From contig JAIXQR010000003.1 of NCBI GenBank assembly GCA_027485645.1, forward strand, positions 434,001-498,000: a DNA stretch of 64,000 nucleotides, given 5' to 3'. Positions 1-8,555 of the stretch are shown in pieces. Numbering within the stretch: the stretch's first letter is position 1; every line of letters begins with the position of its first letter. Source of the stretch: a bacterium. GTDB taxonomy: Bacteria > Armatimonadota > Fimbriimonadia > Fimbriimonadales > Fimbriimonadaceae. Below the pieces are notes generated by a model. That model saw only the letters and a list, made by a program, of their open reading frames with translations. It did no database searches and had not been told where the DNA came from. Both the position numbers and the translations under genes were made by a program.

Positions 1-1
1 G

Positions 2-163
2 ACCGTCACTGGCAACTGGAGTGCGGATGCGGAGAAGATCACGCTCACTGTCGCAAACGGACCGTTGATCGAGCTCAAACTCGACCCCAAAGATAACTCC
101 TGCACCTACCGCCAGCGTTTACCGTTTGGCGAGTTGGATGTTGTCTTGGTGAAGTCGCCGTAG
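2..163 (+). CDS. C-terminal end of an unidentified protein (5' truncated)
   Basis: An open frame runs from the left edge to a TAG at 161-163 and gives 53 residues ending in LDVVLVKSP. The residues alternate polar and hydrophobic (for example KITLTVANG and LIELKLDP), as in beta-strands of a small barrel or lipocalin-like fold, but this is too little to name a family. The next gene is on the opposite strand and its stop lies only 8 bp away, so the two are convergent. No start is visible because the gene begins outside the window. Confidence 0.55.
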   Translation, partial: TVTGNWSADAEKITLTVANGPLIELKLDPKDNSCTYRQRLPFGELDVVLVKSP

Positions 164-170
164 GTTAGCG

Positions 171-689
171 TTAGAAACCTCGCAGTGTCGCCATGAGAAT
201 GCCGCTACCAAGGGATAGGCACAGGATGATGATGTTGATAATCTTGGCCGTCTTGCCCTGGGGGTGACCAAGACTCTCTGCCTTTCCGGCGCTAATGATT
301 CCGTAGATCGCGATGACCGGGCAGCAACAGAATCCGAGAAAAGCGCTGATCCAGGCCTTATTAAGTTCGCTCGAAGCTTCACCGCTGATACGGTCGCCAA
401 GGCCCGTCATGCCGTAAGAACCCTGTTGGTACCCGCCATATGGACCGGGCTGGCCCATGGTCGGTCCAGGCTGTCCCATGGTTGGGTTGGCGTAAGTTCG
501 CGCCGCTTGTTGTTGGACACCGGGGAAGTTGAGGCCCGGCACCGCAGAAGCAGGTCGTCGCTCCATGGTCTGAACTTCTTCCAGGATCGTGGTGGGCTGT
601 AGTCGCCCTTCCGCAATCCACGAATTCAGCGTGGCGAGGTCCGCCGGACCATATTTATTGCCATCGTCTGCAATTACGAAGTAGCCCAT
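171..689 (-). CDS. GYF-domain membrane protein with DUF4190-like C-terminus
   Basis: 172 aa. Residues 1-50 look like a bacterial GYF_2 domain: it opens MGYFVIADDG, has the KYGP turn, then NSWIAEGRLQPTT. GYF domains usually bind proline-rich peptides. Residues about 65-95 form a Gly/Pro/Gln linker with the PTMGQPGP unit twice. The C-terminus holds two hydrophobic segments (about 113-135 and 148-168) separated by a charged loop, the arrangement of DUF4190-type membrane proteins. The likely role is a membrane-anchored adaptor, with the GYF domain on one face and the linker as spacer. It is a single gene with its own promoter-like box just before the ATG. Domain naming comes from family knowledge; the partner is unknown. 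Confidence 0.8.
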   Translation of the reverse strand: MGYFVIADDGNKYGPADLATLNSWIAEGRLQPTTILEEVQTMERRPASAVPGLNFPGVQQQAARTYANPTMGQPGPTMGQPGPYGGYQQGSYGMTGLGDRISGEASSELNKAWISAFLGFCCCPVIAIYGIISAGKAESLGHPQGKTAKIINIIILCLSLGSGILMATLRGF

Positions 690-696
690 CGCGCAT

Positions 697-702
697 ATTC
701 TA
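697..702 (-). promoter_or_regulatory. -10-like box TAGAAT before the GYF-domain gene
   Basis: TAGAAT lies 7 nt before the ATG at 689, which predicts a transcript with almost no leader. Confidence 0.5.
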
Positions 703-754
703 CGGCATTCGCGCGGCGCGAATGGACATCGGACGCTGAAATCTGCGGGAGCTA

Positions 755-2290
755 TTAGGCGAACTTAGCCGTTTGTGCGTCAAATTTTTCCTTGAGCGCA
801 TGAGCCGTTCGATCGTATTCGGCAGGATCGCTCCAAGTCCCGCGAGGCATCAGAAGCTCCGTTGGAACATCCGGGCACGAGGTCGGAACGGACAAGCCAA
901 AGACCGGTTCGGTTTCGCAGGCAACCGCATCCAGATCGCCGTGGAAGGCGGCTCGCAGCATCGCACGGGTGTACTTGAGCTTGATTCGGCTACCGGTACC
1001 GTACTTCCCGCCCGTCCAGCCGGTGTTCACCAGCCACACTCTCGCGCCGTGTTTGCGGATTTTTTCTGCCAGAAGCGTTGCGTACCGGCTTGGGTGCAAC
1101 GGAAGGAACGGTTGGCCAAAGCAAGTTGAGAAGACCAACTCCGGTTCGGTCACGCCCACTTCGGTTCCGGCCAACTTTGAGGTGTAGCCGTTTAGGAAGT
1201 GCTGCATGGCCTGCTCGGCGGTGAGCCTGGAAATCGGCGGCAAAACGCCTTGCGCGTCGCAAGTGAGGAAGACGATGTTTTGTGGATGCCCACCCACGCT
1301 GGGCTGCAGGGCGTTTGGAATCGACTCCAGCGGGTACGCCGCGCGGGTGTTTTCTGTAATGCTGGCGTCGTCGTAGTTCGGCGTTCCGGCATCGTCAAGG
1401 ACGACATTCTCCAGGATTGCGCCGGTGCGGATTGCACCGTAAATTTCGGGCTCGCCCTCCGCAGAAAGTCGAATGCACTTCGCGTAGCAACCACCCTCGA
1501 CGTTAAAGACGCTGGTGTCGCTCCAGCCGTGCTCATCGTCGCCAATGAGGTTTCGCTCTGGGTCTGCCGAAAGCGTGGTTTTGCCAGTTCCGCTGAGGCC
1601 GAAGAAGAGAGCGGTATCGCCTTTCGGACCGACGTTTGCGGAGCAGTGCATGCTGAGGACGCCCGCCTCAGGCAACAGCAAGTTCATGATGCTGAAGACC
1701 GACTTCTTCATCTCGCCGGCGTATTGGGTGCCCGCAATGAGGATCTCTTTTCGCGTGAAGTCAATCGCAACCGCGGCATCGCCGCCGCTTCCATCTTCTG
1801 GGCTCAGCGCGTGCTTACCGACGTTAAGGGCGGTCCAATCGGGCACGAAGCTGGCGAGTTCCTCTGCCGTCGGGCGGATCAGGAGCTGCCGAATAAAGAG
1901 GGCGTGATAAGGGCGCTCGACGATAAATCGAACGGAGATTCGATAGGCCGGATCGGCACCGGCGTAAGTGTCGATGACGTAAAGCCGATGGCCCTTCGCG
2001 TAGTCAACGAGCTTTTCCTTCAGAGAATCAAACGTCTCCGACGACATCGCGTGGTTGTTGTCCCACCACACAAGGTCATGCGTGCTTTCGTCGTCAACGG
2101 TGAATTTGAGCTTCGGAACGCGGCCCGTGTACTTACCGCTATAAGCAACAACAGCCCCCTCCGGCGTCAGACGGCAGCCGTCGGTTTCGACGCAATCTTG
2201 GATCAGGGACTCAACCGATGGGTTGAACCGGACGTCGGCAACGGTAGCTAGGGACAGCATAGAAATCACGGCTCGAGGGGACGACTTCAT
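755..2290 (-). CDS. pckA: Phosphoenolpyruvate carboxykinase (ATP)
   Basis: 511 aa, slightly under the usual 520-540. It catalyses oxaloacetate + ATP to phosphoenolpyruvate + CO2 + ADP, the entry step of gluconeogenesis, in the cytosol. The family signatures are complete: YSGKYTGRVPK (about 50-60), the PEPCK-specific P-loop GLSGTGKTTLSAD (231-243), the metal-binding DDEHGW (251-256) and NVEGGCYAK (263-271). The ATG at 2290 gives ten residues before a second Met at residue 11, and either could start the protein. A TACAAT at 2321-2326 sits about 30 nt upstream, inside the last codons of the neighbouring gene, and may be its promoter. It is not obviously in an operon with the genes upstream, although all lie on the same strand. 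Confidence 0.96.
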   Translation of the reverse strand: MKSSPRAVISMLSLATVADVRFNPSVESLIQDCVETDGCRLTPEGAVVAYSGKYTGRVPKLKFTVDDESTHDLVWWDNNHAMSSETFDSLKEKLVDYAKGHRLYVIDTYAGADPAYRISVRFIVERPYHALFIRQLLIRPTAEELASFVPDWTALNVGKHALSPEDGSGGDAAVAIDFTRKEILIAGTQYAGEMKKSVFSIMNLLLPEAGVLSMHCSANVGPKGDTALFFGLSGTGKTTLSADPERNLIGDDEHGWSDTSVFNVEGGCYAKCIRLSAEGEPEIYGAIRTGAILENVVLDDAGTPNYDDASITENTRAAYPLESIPNALQPSVGGHPQNIVFLTCDAQGVLPPISRLTAEQAMQHFLNGYTSKLAGTEVGVTEPELVFSTCFGQPFLPLHPSRYATLLAEKIRKHGARVWLVNTGWTGGKYGTGSRIKLKYTRAMLRAAFHGDLDAVACETEPVFGLSVPTSCPDVPTELLMPRGTWSDPAEYDRTAHALKEKFDAQTAKFA

Positions 2291-2318
2291 TGGCGCAACT
2301 CGGTGCGTTTCCGCCTAC

Positions 2319-2771
2319 CTATTGTACCGTTCCGGCTTTCAATGCCTTTTCGGTGAAGCCACCGATGACCGTTCCATCTCGCCGAACCATCCAGTCCACG
2401 ATGTCGGCCCGCTTGATGGCCACAAGCTCACCCTTGTTCGCCTTGTAGGCCATCGGCTTCTGATCCAGCAGACCGAGATACCCTTTCGGCGAAGGGATCG
2501 GGTCTTTCACCCACAGGTATTCGTTCCCAAACTCTGATTTGAAAGTGGACCGCAGGGCGAATCGATCCGTCGGTTTTGGCTTGCTCAGGTACTCGTCGAA
2601 TTCTGCCAGTCGTGATCGAGCTTCCGAAATCGCCTCGATTAGTTCCGGCTTGGGGGCGCCAATTCGTTGGACTCGCTGCTTGTTTCGAGTCATCGCCGCC
2701 ACATTGAGCCACACGATGCCGGTGCAGGCCAGAAGAACAATCGCACCCACCCAGATCAGGACTCGCTTCAT
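2319..2771 (-). CDS. Membrane-anchored DUF2314-like protein
   Basis: 150 aa. A single N-terminal hydrophobic segment (about 4-25, VLIWVGAIVLLACTG) may be a signal anchor. The C-terminal half has the pattern I associate with DUF2314 (YegJ-like): FALRSTF, then EYLWVKD, GYLGLLDQKP, the KGELVAIKRADIVDWM block and GGFTEKAL. The function of that family is unknown. The start at 2771 is chosen because it gives an ATGA overlap with the stop of queD upstream and puts the hydrophobic segment at the N-terminus; a longer reading would run 12 codons into queD. Translational coupling to queD is therefore likely, although no functional link is evident. Confidence 0.72.
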   Translation of the reverse strand: MKRVLIWVGAIVLLACTGIVWLNVAAMTRNKQRVQRIGAPKPELIEAISEARSRLAEFDEYLSKPKPTDRFALRSTFKSEFGNEYLWVKDPIPSPKGYLGLLDQKPMAYKANKGELVAIKRADIVDWMVRRDGTVIGGFTEKALKAGTVQ

Positions 2772-3226
2772 GCGCTGTACTCTGCCCAAGACTGCGGGGT
2801 TTCCCAAACCCGAACGCGGTCGAGTTGTACTTGTCCGGGGCGGATTTCGTAGGGCCCCGAGACGAACCCTTGAGCTAAAACGTGCTCGGTAAACCGGAAA
2901 AGATCTTCCGCCATCTTCTCCGTCGTCGGCTCGGCATTCTCAAAAACAACGACTGCGTTATCCGGATACATCTCCTGCAGAGTGGGCAGAAGCGGATCGG
3001 TCGAGTTGATCGCCATGGCATGGTCGTAGCGGTCGAAATATTCGGTCAGCGCAAGCTTGAGGGCCTTAAAGTCCACCAGCATGTCGTTTTCATCGAGGTG
3101 CTTCCCAGAAACGACAACTTCAATGGACCGGGTGTGCCCGTGAGGGAACCGACAGCGCTCAGGGTGTCGGCTCAGCATGTGCCCGCTTTCCACCGTAAAG
3201 GTTCGACAAATTCGGTAGGTGGCCAC
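2768..3226 (-). CDS. queD: 6-carboxy-5,6,7,8-tetrahydropterin synthase (QueD)
   Basis: 152 aa with a GTG start. QueD converts 7,8-dihydroneopterin triphosphate to 6-carboxytetrahydropterin, the second step of queuosine/7-deazaguanine synthesis. The zinc ligands are H16 (VESGH), H29 and H31 (PHGHT), and the catalytic cysteine is C25 in ERCRFPHGH. The DHAM motif about residues 69-72 and the later Glu (FENAEPTTE) complete the family pattern. 6-pyruvoyl-tetrahydropterin synthase is the close alternative, but the short length and bacterial context favour QueD. No queC, queE or queF is seen in this window, so the rest of the pathway must lie elsewhere. Confidence 0.9.
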   Translation of the reverse strand: MATYRICRTFTVESGHMLSRHPERCRFPHGHTRSIEVVVSGKHLDENDMLVDFKALKLALTEYFDRYDHAMAINSTDPLLPTLQEMYPDNAVVVFENAEPTTEKMAEDLFRFTEHVLAQGFVSGPYEIRPGQVQLDRVRVWETPQSWAEYSA

Positions 3227-3232
3227 GGGAAA

Positions 3233-3238
3233 ATTGTA
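3233..3238 (-). promoter_or_regulatory. -10-like box TACAAT before queD
   Basis: TACAAT is 6 nt before the GTG at 3226 and supports GTG as the start codon. Confidence 0.5.
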
Positions 3239-3245
3239 CTTGCGG

Positions 3246-5234
3246 TTATCGAACGGGAGTAAGGACCCCGGTCGAACTCTTCCGGAACAGCCCGGCCGGC
3301 ACGGTGCCCTTTGCCCCTGCGACGACGCCTATTCCTGGAAAAACCAACCGACTCGGGTCTTCCCGCATCAGCTGAGCGCACCGCTCAACCGCATCTGATC
3401 CGCCAACCACGAGGATGGAATCCGAGGTCGAGCTGATGGTCACCGCCATCATAGAAGCAGCCAATGGATGCACGGGGAGGATATCGGAGAAATGCTCAAC
3501 CATCTGGCGCGAAGCTTCATACAACGGCCGCTCGCCGACCGCAATGCCATAGGCGGCGCACAATCGGACCGCCGTCGCAGTTGCGGATTGTCCGATGTTG
3601 TCGGCGACTTCTGGAACTTGAAGCTTCGGGATTTGTAGCTTGCCGGGGAACTTCGGCGCGTTCGGATAAACGCCCTTAACCTCGGTTCTATGCGACTTGA
3701 GCGCCGTCTTGAGAATCTCGAGCCCGTTGTTTAGGCTCACGACTCGTCCGGTTGCAATAAACGCCTGAAGTTCCGAATCAGCGTATGCCAACTGGCACTT
3801 CAGGGTGACTTCGGCACTCGGCTCCGGCGAAAGTCGCCGTTGCCAAACGTCGTTGACGATGAATTCTCGAAGCCGATCGTTCGCGAGGAGGGCCGTGTCC
3901 AATCGACCCGCATCGCCAAGTAGGTTTGCGGCTTCAATCGTGCGAGCCGCAACGGTGCCTTCGACGTACAAGTACCGTTCGGTGGCCAGCACCGGCGCAT
4001 CGGTGCGATCCTTTCGAAGCTGAAGTCGAATCTCTTTGAGCTCAGGCGCAAGTAAGGCGGGCGCGTTCATCAGCCGCGGCACCATGGTCGAGTTCTGACC
4101 CAGCACCAAATTCAAGTTTTCGCTTGCCCATTTTTGGAGCTCTGGGCTCAGAGTTCCCAGCCGAGCGCGTCCGACGCTCGCCGATTTACTCCGGCCGTTT
4201 TGCTCTTCGTCGCCGATCTGGCACGAAGCGATTCCATCACCGCTGCTGGCCACGTTGTAGATGTAGTCGAAGGTGAGGCGAGCCGCTTCCGCGAGATGCG
4301 GATTCTTTCGAGCGGCCGCGACAGCGGCAAGGACACTCGCCATCTCCGCGTTTTGAATCGTGACTTTGTCGTAGCTCAGCCGATCAAGCTGTGGTCCACG
4401 AACGGAATTCCACCACCCGCCATTCACCGGATCGAATAGGGCAGAGGTGATCCAGCCCATGAGCACCGTTTCGGCTTCTTCAAACCGCCCCGAAGCGAGC
4501 ATGTACCGAATCACGCCGGGTTCGACGCTCGCTCGCTCGGCTGACTGGATCAGCATCGAAGGGCCGCTGGTGTACGTGGAAAGCGGAAGTTCGCGAGTGC
4601 GGTCCAAACGATTACGGCCGTTCGCGCTCAGGGTCAGCTTGTCAAAGTCTTGGGTCTGCGCGCTGTAGAGCGGCGGTTCTTGACCGGCAAGCTCCGCAAA
4701 CTCCTCCACCGACTGCCGAAGGTTTGAATAGAACGTGGTCGCGTTGAGGGTCGGCGATTCTTCGCTTCGGCCAATGAACCTCAGGGGCCGGGATTGCGAG
4801 TCCAGGGTCCAAATCTGAAATCCCGATTGAACGCCTGCCGAAATGCGGGTCAGCGGAAGCATCGCGTTCAGCCATTCCGGATATTCGTTGCCATCAACCC
4901 GAATGCAGACGAAATAGCGACCGACGTAGTTGGCAATTTCGGGATCGCGAAAAACTTCGCGGTCAAAGGCCCGGGCCGGATTGCTCCAAGGCGTACCGAT
5001 GACGAGCATGATCGGCTTGTTCTCACGCCGCGCCTGGGAAAGCGGAGCATCGCCAACCAACTGCCACTTAATCGGTTGATACATCCCTTGAGTAAGGAAA
5101 GCGTCGGAGGAATCCTTGAGCGAGTTTGCCGGAGGCGGCGGGATAAATCGCTTGGTCATGGCAACGATCGCTCCGGCGCTGCACAGCGTGACCAAGATGA
5201 AGGTCACCACATTGAAGGCCGGTCGTTGCATCAC
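3246..5234 (-). CDS. DUF255/YyaL-like thioredoxin-fold protein lacking the CxxC motif
   Basis: 662 aa. A membrane anchor at residues about 8-26 is followed by a thioredoxin-like region (about 50-170: PIKWQLVGDAPLSQARRENK, IMLVIGTPWSNPARAFDREVF, YFVCIRVDGNEYPEWLN) and a long helical part that resembles the (alpha/alpha)6 barrel of YyaL/SSP411 proteins (GGWWNSVRG). In YyaL the thioredoxin segment carries a CHWCH motif; here the same place reads TPWSNPAR, so there is no redox cysteine pair. It may have become a binding or scaffold domain. A GTG at 5234 is followed at once by ATG, and either may be used. It runs divergent from gatC. Family assignment is moderate and the function unknown. Confidence 0.65.
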   Translation of the reverse strand: MMQRPAFNVVTFILVTLCSAGAIVAMTKRFIPPPPANSLKDSSDAFLTQGMYQPIKWQLVGDAPLSQARRENKPIMLVIGTPWSNPARAFDREVFRDPEIANYVGRYFVCIRVDGNEYPEWLNAMLPLTRISAGVQSGFQIWTLDSQSRPLRFIGRSEESPTLNATTFYSNLRQSVEEFAELAGQEPPLYSAQTQDFDKLTLSANGRNRLDRTRELPLSTYTSGPSMLIQSAERASVEPGVIRYMLASGRFEEAETVLMGWITSALFDPVNGGWWNSVRGPQLDRLSYDKVTIQNAEMASVLAAVAAARKNPHLAEAARLTFDYIYNVASSGDGIASCQIGDEEQNGRSKSASVGRARLGTLSPELQKWASENLNLVLGQNSTMVPRLMNAPALLAPELKEIRLQLRKDRTDAPVLATERYLYVEGTVAARTIEAANLLGDAGRLDTALLANDRLREFIVNDVWQRRLSPEPSAEVTLKCQLAYADSELQAFIATGRVVSLNNGLEILKTALKSHRTEVKGVYPNAPKFPGKLQIPKLQVPEVADNIGQSATATAVRLCAAYGIAVGERPLYEASRQMVEHFSDILPVHPLAASMMAVTISSTSDSILVVGGSDAVERCAQLMREDPSRLVFPGIGVVAGAKGTVPAGLFRKSSTGVLTPVR

Positions 5235-5305
5235 CTGTATTATGAGTCTGCCGCTGTTAAGCGACCACGCGGCCTATTCCCGGCGCGAGATTAAGGAAGC
5301 TCAGG

Positions 5306-5311
5306 TACATT
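5306..5311 (+). promoter_or_regulatory. -10-like box TACATT before gatC
   Basis: TACATT is 8 nt before the ATG at 5320. It supports that start over the longer reading that begins at 5116 inside the divergent gene. Confidence 0.5.
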
Positions 5312-5319
5312 TAACGCCC

Positions 5320-5610
5320 ATGGCAATTACCTTGGAAGAGGTGCGCCACGTCGCCAAGCTCGCACGACTTGATCTTGACGAAGGCGAGATTGTGTACTTT
5401 CAGAGCGAACTTAACGCGCTGATCGGGCACTTTAGCGACATCCAGAAGGTCGATGTTGCGGGCATCGTGCCGACATCCCACGCCGTGGCCATGCAAAACG
5501 TTTGGGCCGAGGACATCGCCGAAGAAGGTCTCCCTCGCGTTACCGCGCTCCGAAACGCGGCTCTGCATCGCGCTGGGCTCTTTGTCGTTCCCCAAATCAT
5601 CGAGGATTAA
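5320..5610 (+). CDS. gatC: Asp/Glu-tRNA amidotransferase subunit C
   Basis: 96 aa, normal for GatC. It is the small belt subunit that stabilises GatA against GatB in the complex that amidates mischarged Glu-tRNA(Gln) or Asp-tRNA(Asn). The family pattern is clear: ITLEEVRHVAKLARLDLDE, then FQSELNALIGHFSDIQKVDV and a C-terminal RAGLFVVPQIIED. The start is set by homology and by the box in front of it. The stop is 4 bp before gatA, so the two are co-transcribed. gatB is not in this window, which is common because it is often unlinked. Confidence 0.93.
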   Translation: MAITLEEVRHVAKLARLDLDEGEIVYFQSELNALIGHFSDIQKVDVAGIVPTSHAVAMQNVWAEDIAEEGLPRVTALRNAALHRAGLFVVPQIIED

Positions 5611-5614
5611 TCCG

Positions 5615-7066
5615 ATGCTGACCGGTCTATCTGCATTTGAAATTGCGGCGAAGGTTCGCGCCAAGGAAGTCTCGTGCGTCGAAGTCGCTCAGGCCTTCAT
5701 CGATCGAGTCGGAGAACTCGACGGCCAGTACGGAGCATTCCTGCGCCTCGCCCCTGAAACCACGCTCGAGCAAGCCGCCGCCGTTCAAGAACGTGTAGAG
5801 CGAGGAGAAGCCGGACCACTTGCCGGTGTTCCAATCGCGCTCAAGGACAACATCAGCACGCTTGGCATCGAAACCACCTGCGCGTCCAAGATTCTTGAAG
5901 GTTACGTGCCGCCGTTCAACGCTACGGTTGTAGAGCAGATTCTCGCGGCCGACGGGGTTGTGCTCGGCAAGACCAATCTCGACGAGTTCGCCATGGGCGC
6001 GTCTACCGAGACTTCGGCCTATCAACTCACGAAAAACCCTTGGGACGTCACGCGCTCGCCCGGTGGATCATCCGGTGGATCAGCGGCAGCGGTGGCAGCA
6101 GAACTTGCACCGGTAGCGCTGGGATCGGATACCGGCGGATCGATCCGGCAGCCAGCCAGCCTTTGCGGCATCGTCGGTTTCAAACCTACTTACGGGCGAA
6201 CGTCGCGCTACGGGCTTATTGCCTTTGGCTCATCGCTCGACCAGATCGGGCCGCTCGCTCGAAATGTCGAAGATGCCGCCCTTCTGGCCAGCGTGACGAG
6301 CGGAAAGGACCCACGTGATGGCACTTCGCTGCCAAACCCTCCGATCGATATTTCTGCCCTCAAGACCCGCTCCTTGAGGGGGATGAAGATTGCGGTGCCG
6401 GACGAAATGTTCGGTGACGCAACCTCGCCCGAAGTTCAGGCGGTGATCGAAGCGGCCATGAAGACGCTGGAACAAGAAGGCGTTTTGTTCACGCGCGTTT
6501 CGATCCCAAGCATCAAGCTTGGAGTTACCACCTACTACATCATCGCTCCTGCCGAAGCCAGCAGCAACCTGGGACGATTTGATGGCATTCGGTACGGACT
6601 TCGCGCCGAAGGCAAGGGGCACATCGACCTCGTTGAAAAGACGCGTAGTGCGGGATTTGGGAAGGAAGTCAAAACCCGAATCATGATCGGAACCTATGCC
6701 CTTTCGGCGGGTTACTACGATGCCTACTACGTTCGAGCTCAGCAGGTCCGAGCAATCATGCAGCACGAGTTTGCGCAGGTTTATCAGGACTATGACTTCG
6801 TGCTGTCGCCGACAAGCCCGATCACCGCGTTCAAGATTGGTGAGCTGAACCAGGACCCACTCGCGCTGAAGCTTCTGGATTACTGCACGATTCCCGCGAA
6901 CATGGGTGGAATGCCGGGCATCTCGATCAACGCTGGCTTTGCCGGTGGATTGCCAGTTGGACTGCAGCTTTTGGCGGCTCCGCTCGAGGATGAAAGCGTT
7001 TTGCAGGCGGCTTACGCGATGGAAAAAGCCCTGCCAGGTGCATCCGGCCGTCCGCCGATGCCGTAG
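5615..7066 (+). CDS. gatA: Asp/Glu-tRNA amidotransferase subunit A
   Basis: 483 aa, the usual length. GatA is the amidase subunit that releases ammonia from glutamine for transamidation. The Ser-cisSer-Lys triad is visible: K77 in [10 protein letters not shown]152 in [13 protein letters not shown] and S176 in [11 protein letters not shown]. It begins 4 bp after gatC at ATG 5615; an upstream in-frame extension would lie inside gatC and is rejected. The TAG stop at 7064-7066 doubles as the beginning of a TAGCAT box for the next gene. General amidases share the fold, but the gatC neighbour settles the role. Confidence 0.96.
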   Translation: MLTGLSAFEIAAKVRAKEVSCVEVAQAFIDRVGELDGQYGAFLRLAPETTLEQAAAVQERVERGEAGPLAGVPIALKDNISTLGIETTCASKILEGYVPPFNATVVEQILAADGVVLGKTNLDEFAMGASTETSAYQLTKNPWDVTRSPGGSSGGSAAAVAAELAPVALGSDTGGSIRQPASLCGIVGFKPTYGRTSRYGLIAFGSSLDQIGPLARNVEDAALLASVTSGKDPRDGTSLPNPPIDISALKTRSLRGMKIAVPDEMFGDATSPEVQAVIEAAMKTLEQEGVLFTRVSIPSIKLGVTTYYIIAPAEASSNLGRFDGIRYGLRAEGKGHIDLVEKTRSAGFGKEVKTRIMIGTYALSAGYYDAYYVRAQQVRAIMQHEFAQVYQDYDFVLSPTSPITAFKIGELNQDPLALKLLDYCTIPANMGGMPGISINAGFAGGLPVGLQLLAAPLEDESVLQAAYAMEKALPGASGRPPMP

Positions 7067-7069
7067 CAT
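7064..7069 (+). promoter_or_regulatory. -10-like box TAGCAT overlapping the gatA stop codon
   Basis: TAGCAT begins with the TAG stop of gatA and lies 6 nt before the ATG at 7076, so the next gene could be transcribed apart from gatCA. Confidence 0.45.
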
Positions 7070-7075
7070 GTCGGT

Positions 7076-7852
7076 ATGGACGAGTTGCGCAAGCAGGATC
7101 TCAAGCTTTGGGCTGAGGAGTTCTTTGCGCCAAGTCGTCTTTTCATCGGGATTATCGTTGGGGTTGGCGTCTATCCCATCTTCTTTCAAAACCCCATCAC
7201 GCTCGGTCTGACCTGGGGCGTGATTATCTTTGTCCTCAGCATGATGGCGCTCTCGGCAAGCGTCGAGCGGCGATTCCGCGACCGTCGAATGCGCGCGCTC
7301 TGGAAAGGCTGCGAAGAACGGCTTGCACGGTTTGAAGAGGCGCTGAAACGCATGCGAAAGGACCAGATCGCGGACCTGCAGGAGATGCCGCAGACGATTC
7401 GAAACGTCTCCAAGGGACTTTATTTCGCCCTCCGAAGAGCGGATCAGATTTCGGTGGAAGTGGCAGAGTCAGAAAAGGGGCTTTACGACTCGCCGCCAGT
7501 CACGGCAAACCATGGTCACGACCCGCAAAGCAAAGAGCTCTACCGGATCGCGGACAAGAACATCGCCGAGTACCGTCAGCAGTTTCAGGCGGTCATGTCG
7601 GGCGTCCGGCGCACGGAAGCACAGGCCGCGGTCTTCATGACCACCGTGGACACCCTCCGCATGAAGATGATTGGTTATCGGTTGGTGAACAAGTCGCCGG
7701 CCCTTTCGAGCCAGGACTTCTTGGAAGCCATGGCCGAAGCTCGGGCACAACTTCAATCGATCGATACCGCCCTCGACGAGCTCGATCTCTCGCACTACCC
7801 GAAGACCATTTCCGTCGTGGACGGCGCTTCCGAAGACAACATCCGGGCGTAA
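7076..7852 (+). CDS. Uncharacterised membrane/coiled-coil protein
   Basis: 258 aa. Two closely spaced hydrophobic segments (about 21-38 and 45-62, a hairpin with PIFFQNP between them) are followed by about 190 mostly charged, helical residues with heptad-like stretches (ERLARFEEALKRMRKDQIAD and, near the C-terminus, EARAQLQSIDTALDELDLSH). It looks like a protein that displays a helical domain in the cytosol from a membrane hairpin. I recognise no domain. It follows gatA by 9 bp but has its own promoter-like box, and the next gene is convergent 3 bp away. Confidence 0.75.
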   Translation: MDELRKQDLKLWAEEFFAPSRLFIGIIVGVGVYPIFFQNPITLGLTWGVIIFVLSMMALSASVERRFRDRRMRALWKGCEERLARFEEALKRMRKDQIADLQEMPQTIRNVSKGLYFALRRADQISVEVAESEKGLYDSPPVTANHGHDPQSKELYRIADKNIAEYRQQFQAVMSGVRRTEAQAAVFMTTVDTLRMKMIGYRLVNKSPALSSQDFLEAMAEARAQLQSIDTALDELDLSHYPKTISVVDGASEDNIRA

Positions 7853-7855
7853 CCG

Positions 7856-8554
7856 CTACTCGAGGAAGGTGCCGTTGATGTTCAGCGAGAATCGGTAACC
7901 GAGCCTTTCCGCCGCCGTGCGGCACATGACCATGCGGTGAAGGAAGATTTCGAAGTACTCCATCACCGAGGCCTGAGTGCTGTCAATGGTCAAGTCAAGC
8001 TCAATGCGCTTTTCGGGTTCGCGGATGATGACCTCGTTCGCTTGCACAGCGTAATTCACTCGATCGTGGATATCGAAGCTCTCAAAAATGGGGTTTTGAA
8101 CGCGGCTGTAGTGAACGTCGCTCTTGTCGGCAATGATCACGGCGGCAGAGATGGTCGATACCGGGCCGCCGGTCAGCTCTTCATGGTTTCCGATCGCGCC
8201 AAGCACGGCCACGATTTCGGACATTTCCATGTTCATCTCGTTGAGCAGCGTAAAGGCCATCGCGGCCCCATGCATGGGATGGTTCAAGCGCGCGATGGCG
8301 TTACCGATATCGTGCATGTACGCCGCGATCATCGCGAGTTCAATTTCTCGTTCGGGCAATCTCATCGAGGTGAGGATTCGGCGGGTTGTTTCGGCAACCG
8401 CGGAAACGTGCCGATGTCCGTGCTCGGTGAATCCCATCGAAAGCATCACCTCGTTTGCGCCGAGGATCAGCTGATTGATCTTTGAGTTGTTTCGGATCTG
8501 CTCAAACGTGATCGGCGTCTGCGGCGACACCGACAAAAAATCGGACTGCATCAT
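7856..8554 (-). CDS. HD-domain metal-dependent phosphohydrolase
   Basis: 232 aa. The HD motif is present in order: H45/H47/H49 in FTEHGHRHV, H81-D82 in AAYMHDIGNA, H92 and H95 in LNHPMHGAAM, and a late Asp in VIIADKSDVHY. This fits a cytosolic metal-dependent phosphohydrolase of the HD/HDc class; the substrate is not predictable. The start at 8554 is 1 nt after the stop of the lipoprotein gene; an alternative at 8605 would overlap that gene by 50 bp. It is the last gene of a three-gene minus-strand cluster behind uvrD. The C-terminal 60 residues may be a separate beta-rich domain. Confidence 0.8.
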   Translation of the reverse strand: MMQSDFLSVSPQTPITFEQIRNNSKINQLILGANEVMLSMGFTEHGHRHVSAVAETTRRILTSMRLPEREIELAMIAAYMHDIGNAIARLNHPMHGAAMAFTLLNEMNMEMSEIVAVLGAIGNHEELTGGPVSTISAAVIIADKSDVHYSRVQNPIFESFDIHDRVNYAVQANEVIIREPEKRIELDLTIDSTQASVMEYFEIFLHRMVMCRTAAERLGYRFSLNINGTFLE

Positions 8555-8555
8555 T

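Noticed and set aside
1199-2251. 350-codon open frame opposite pckA
   Set aside because: Mirrors the codon pattern of pckA on the other strand, has no recognisable domain, and pckA is certain.
6230-7189. Long frame opposite gatA
   Set aside because: Antisense shadow; gatA is complete with its catalytic triad.
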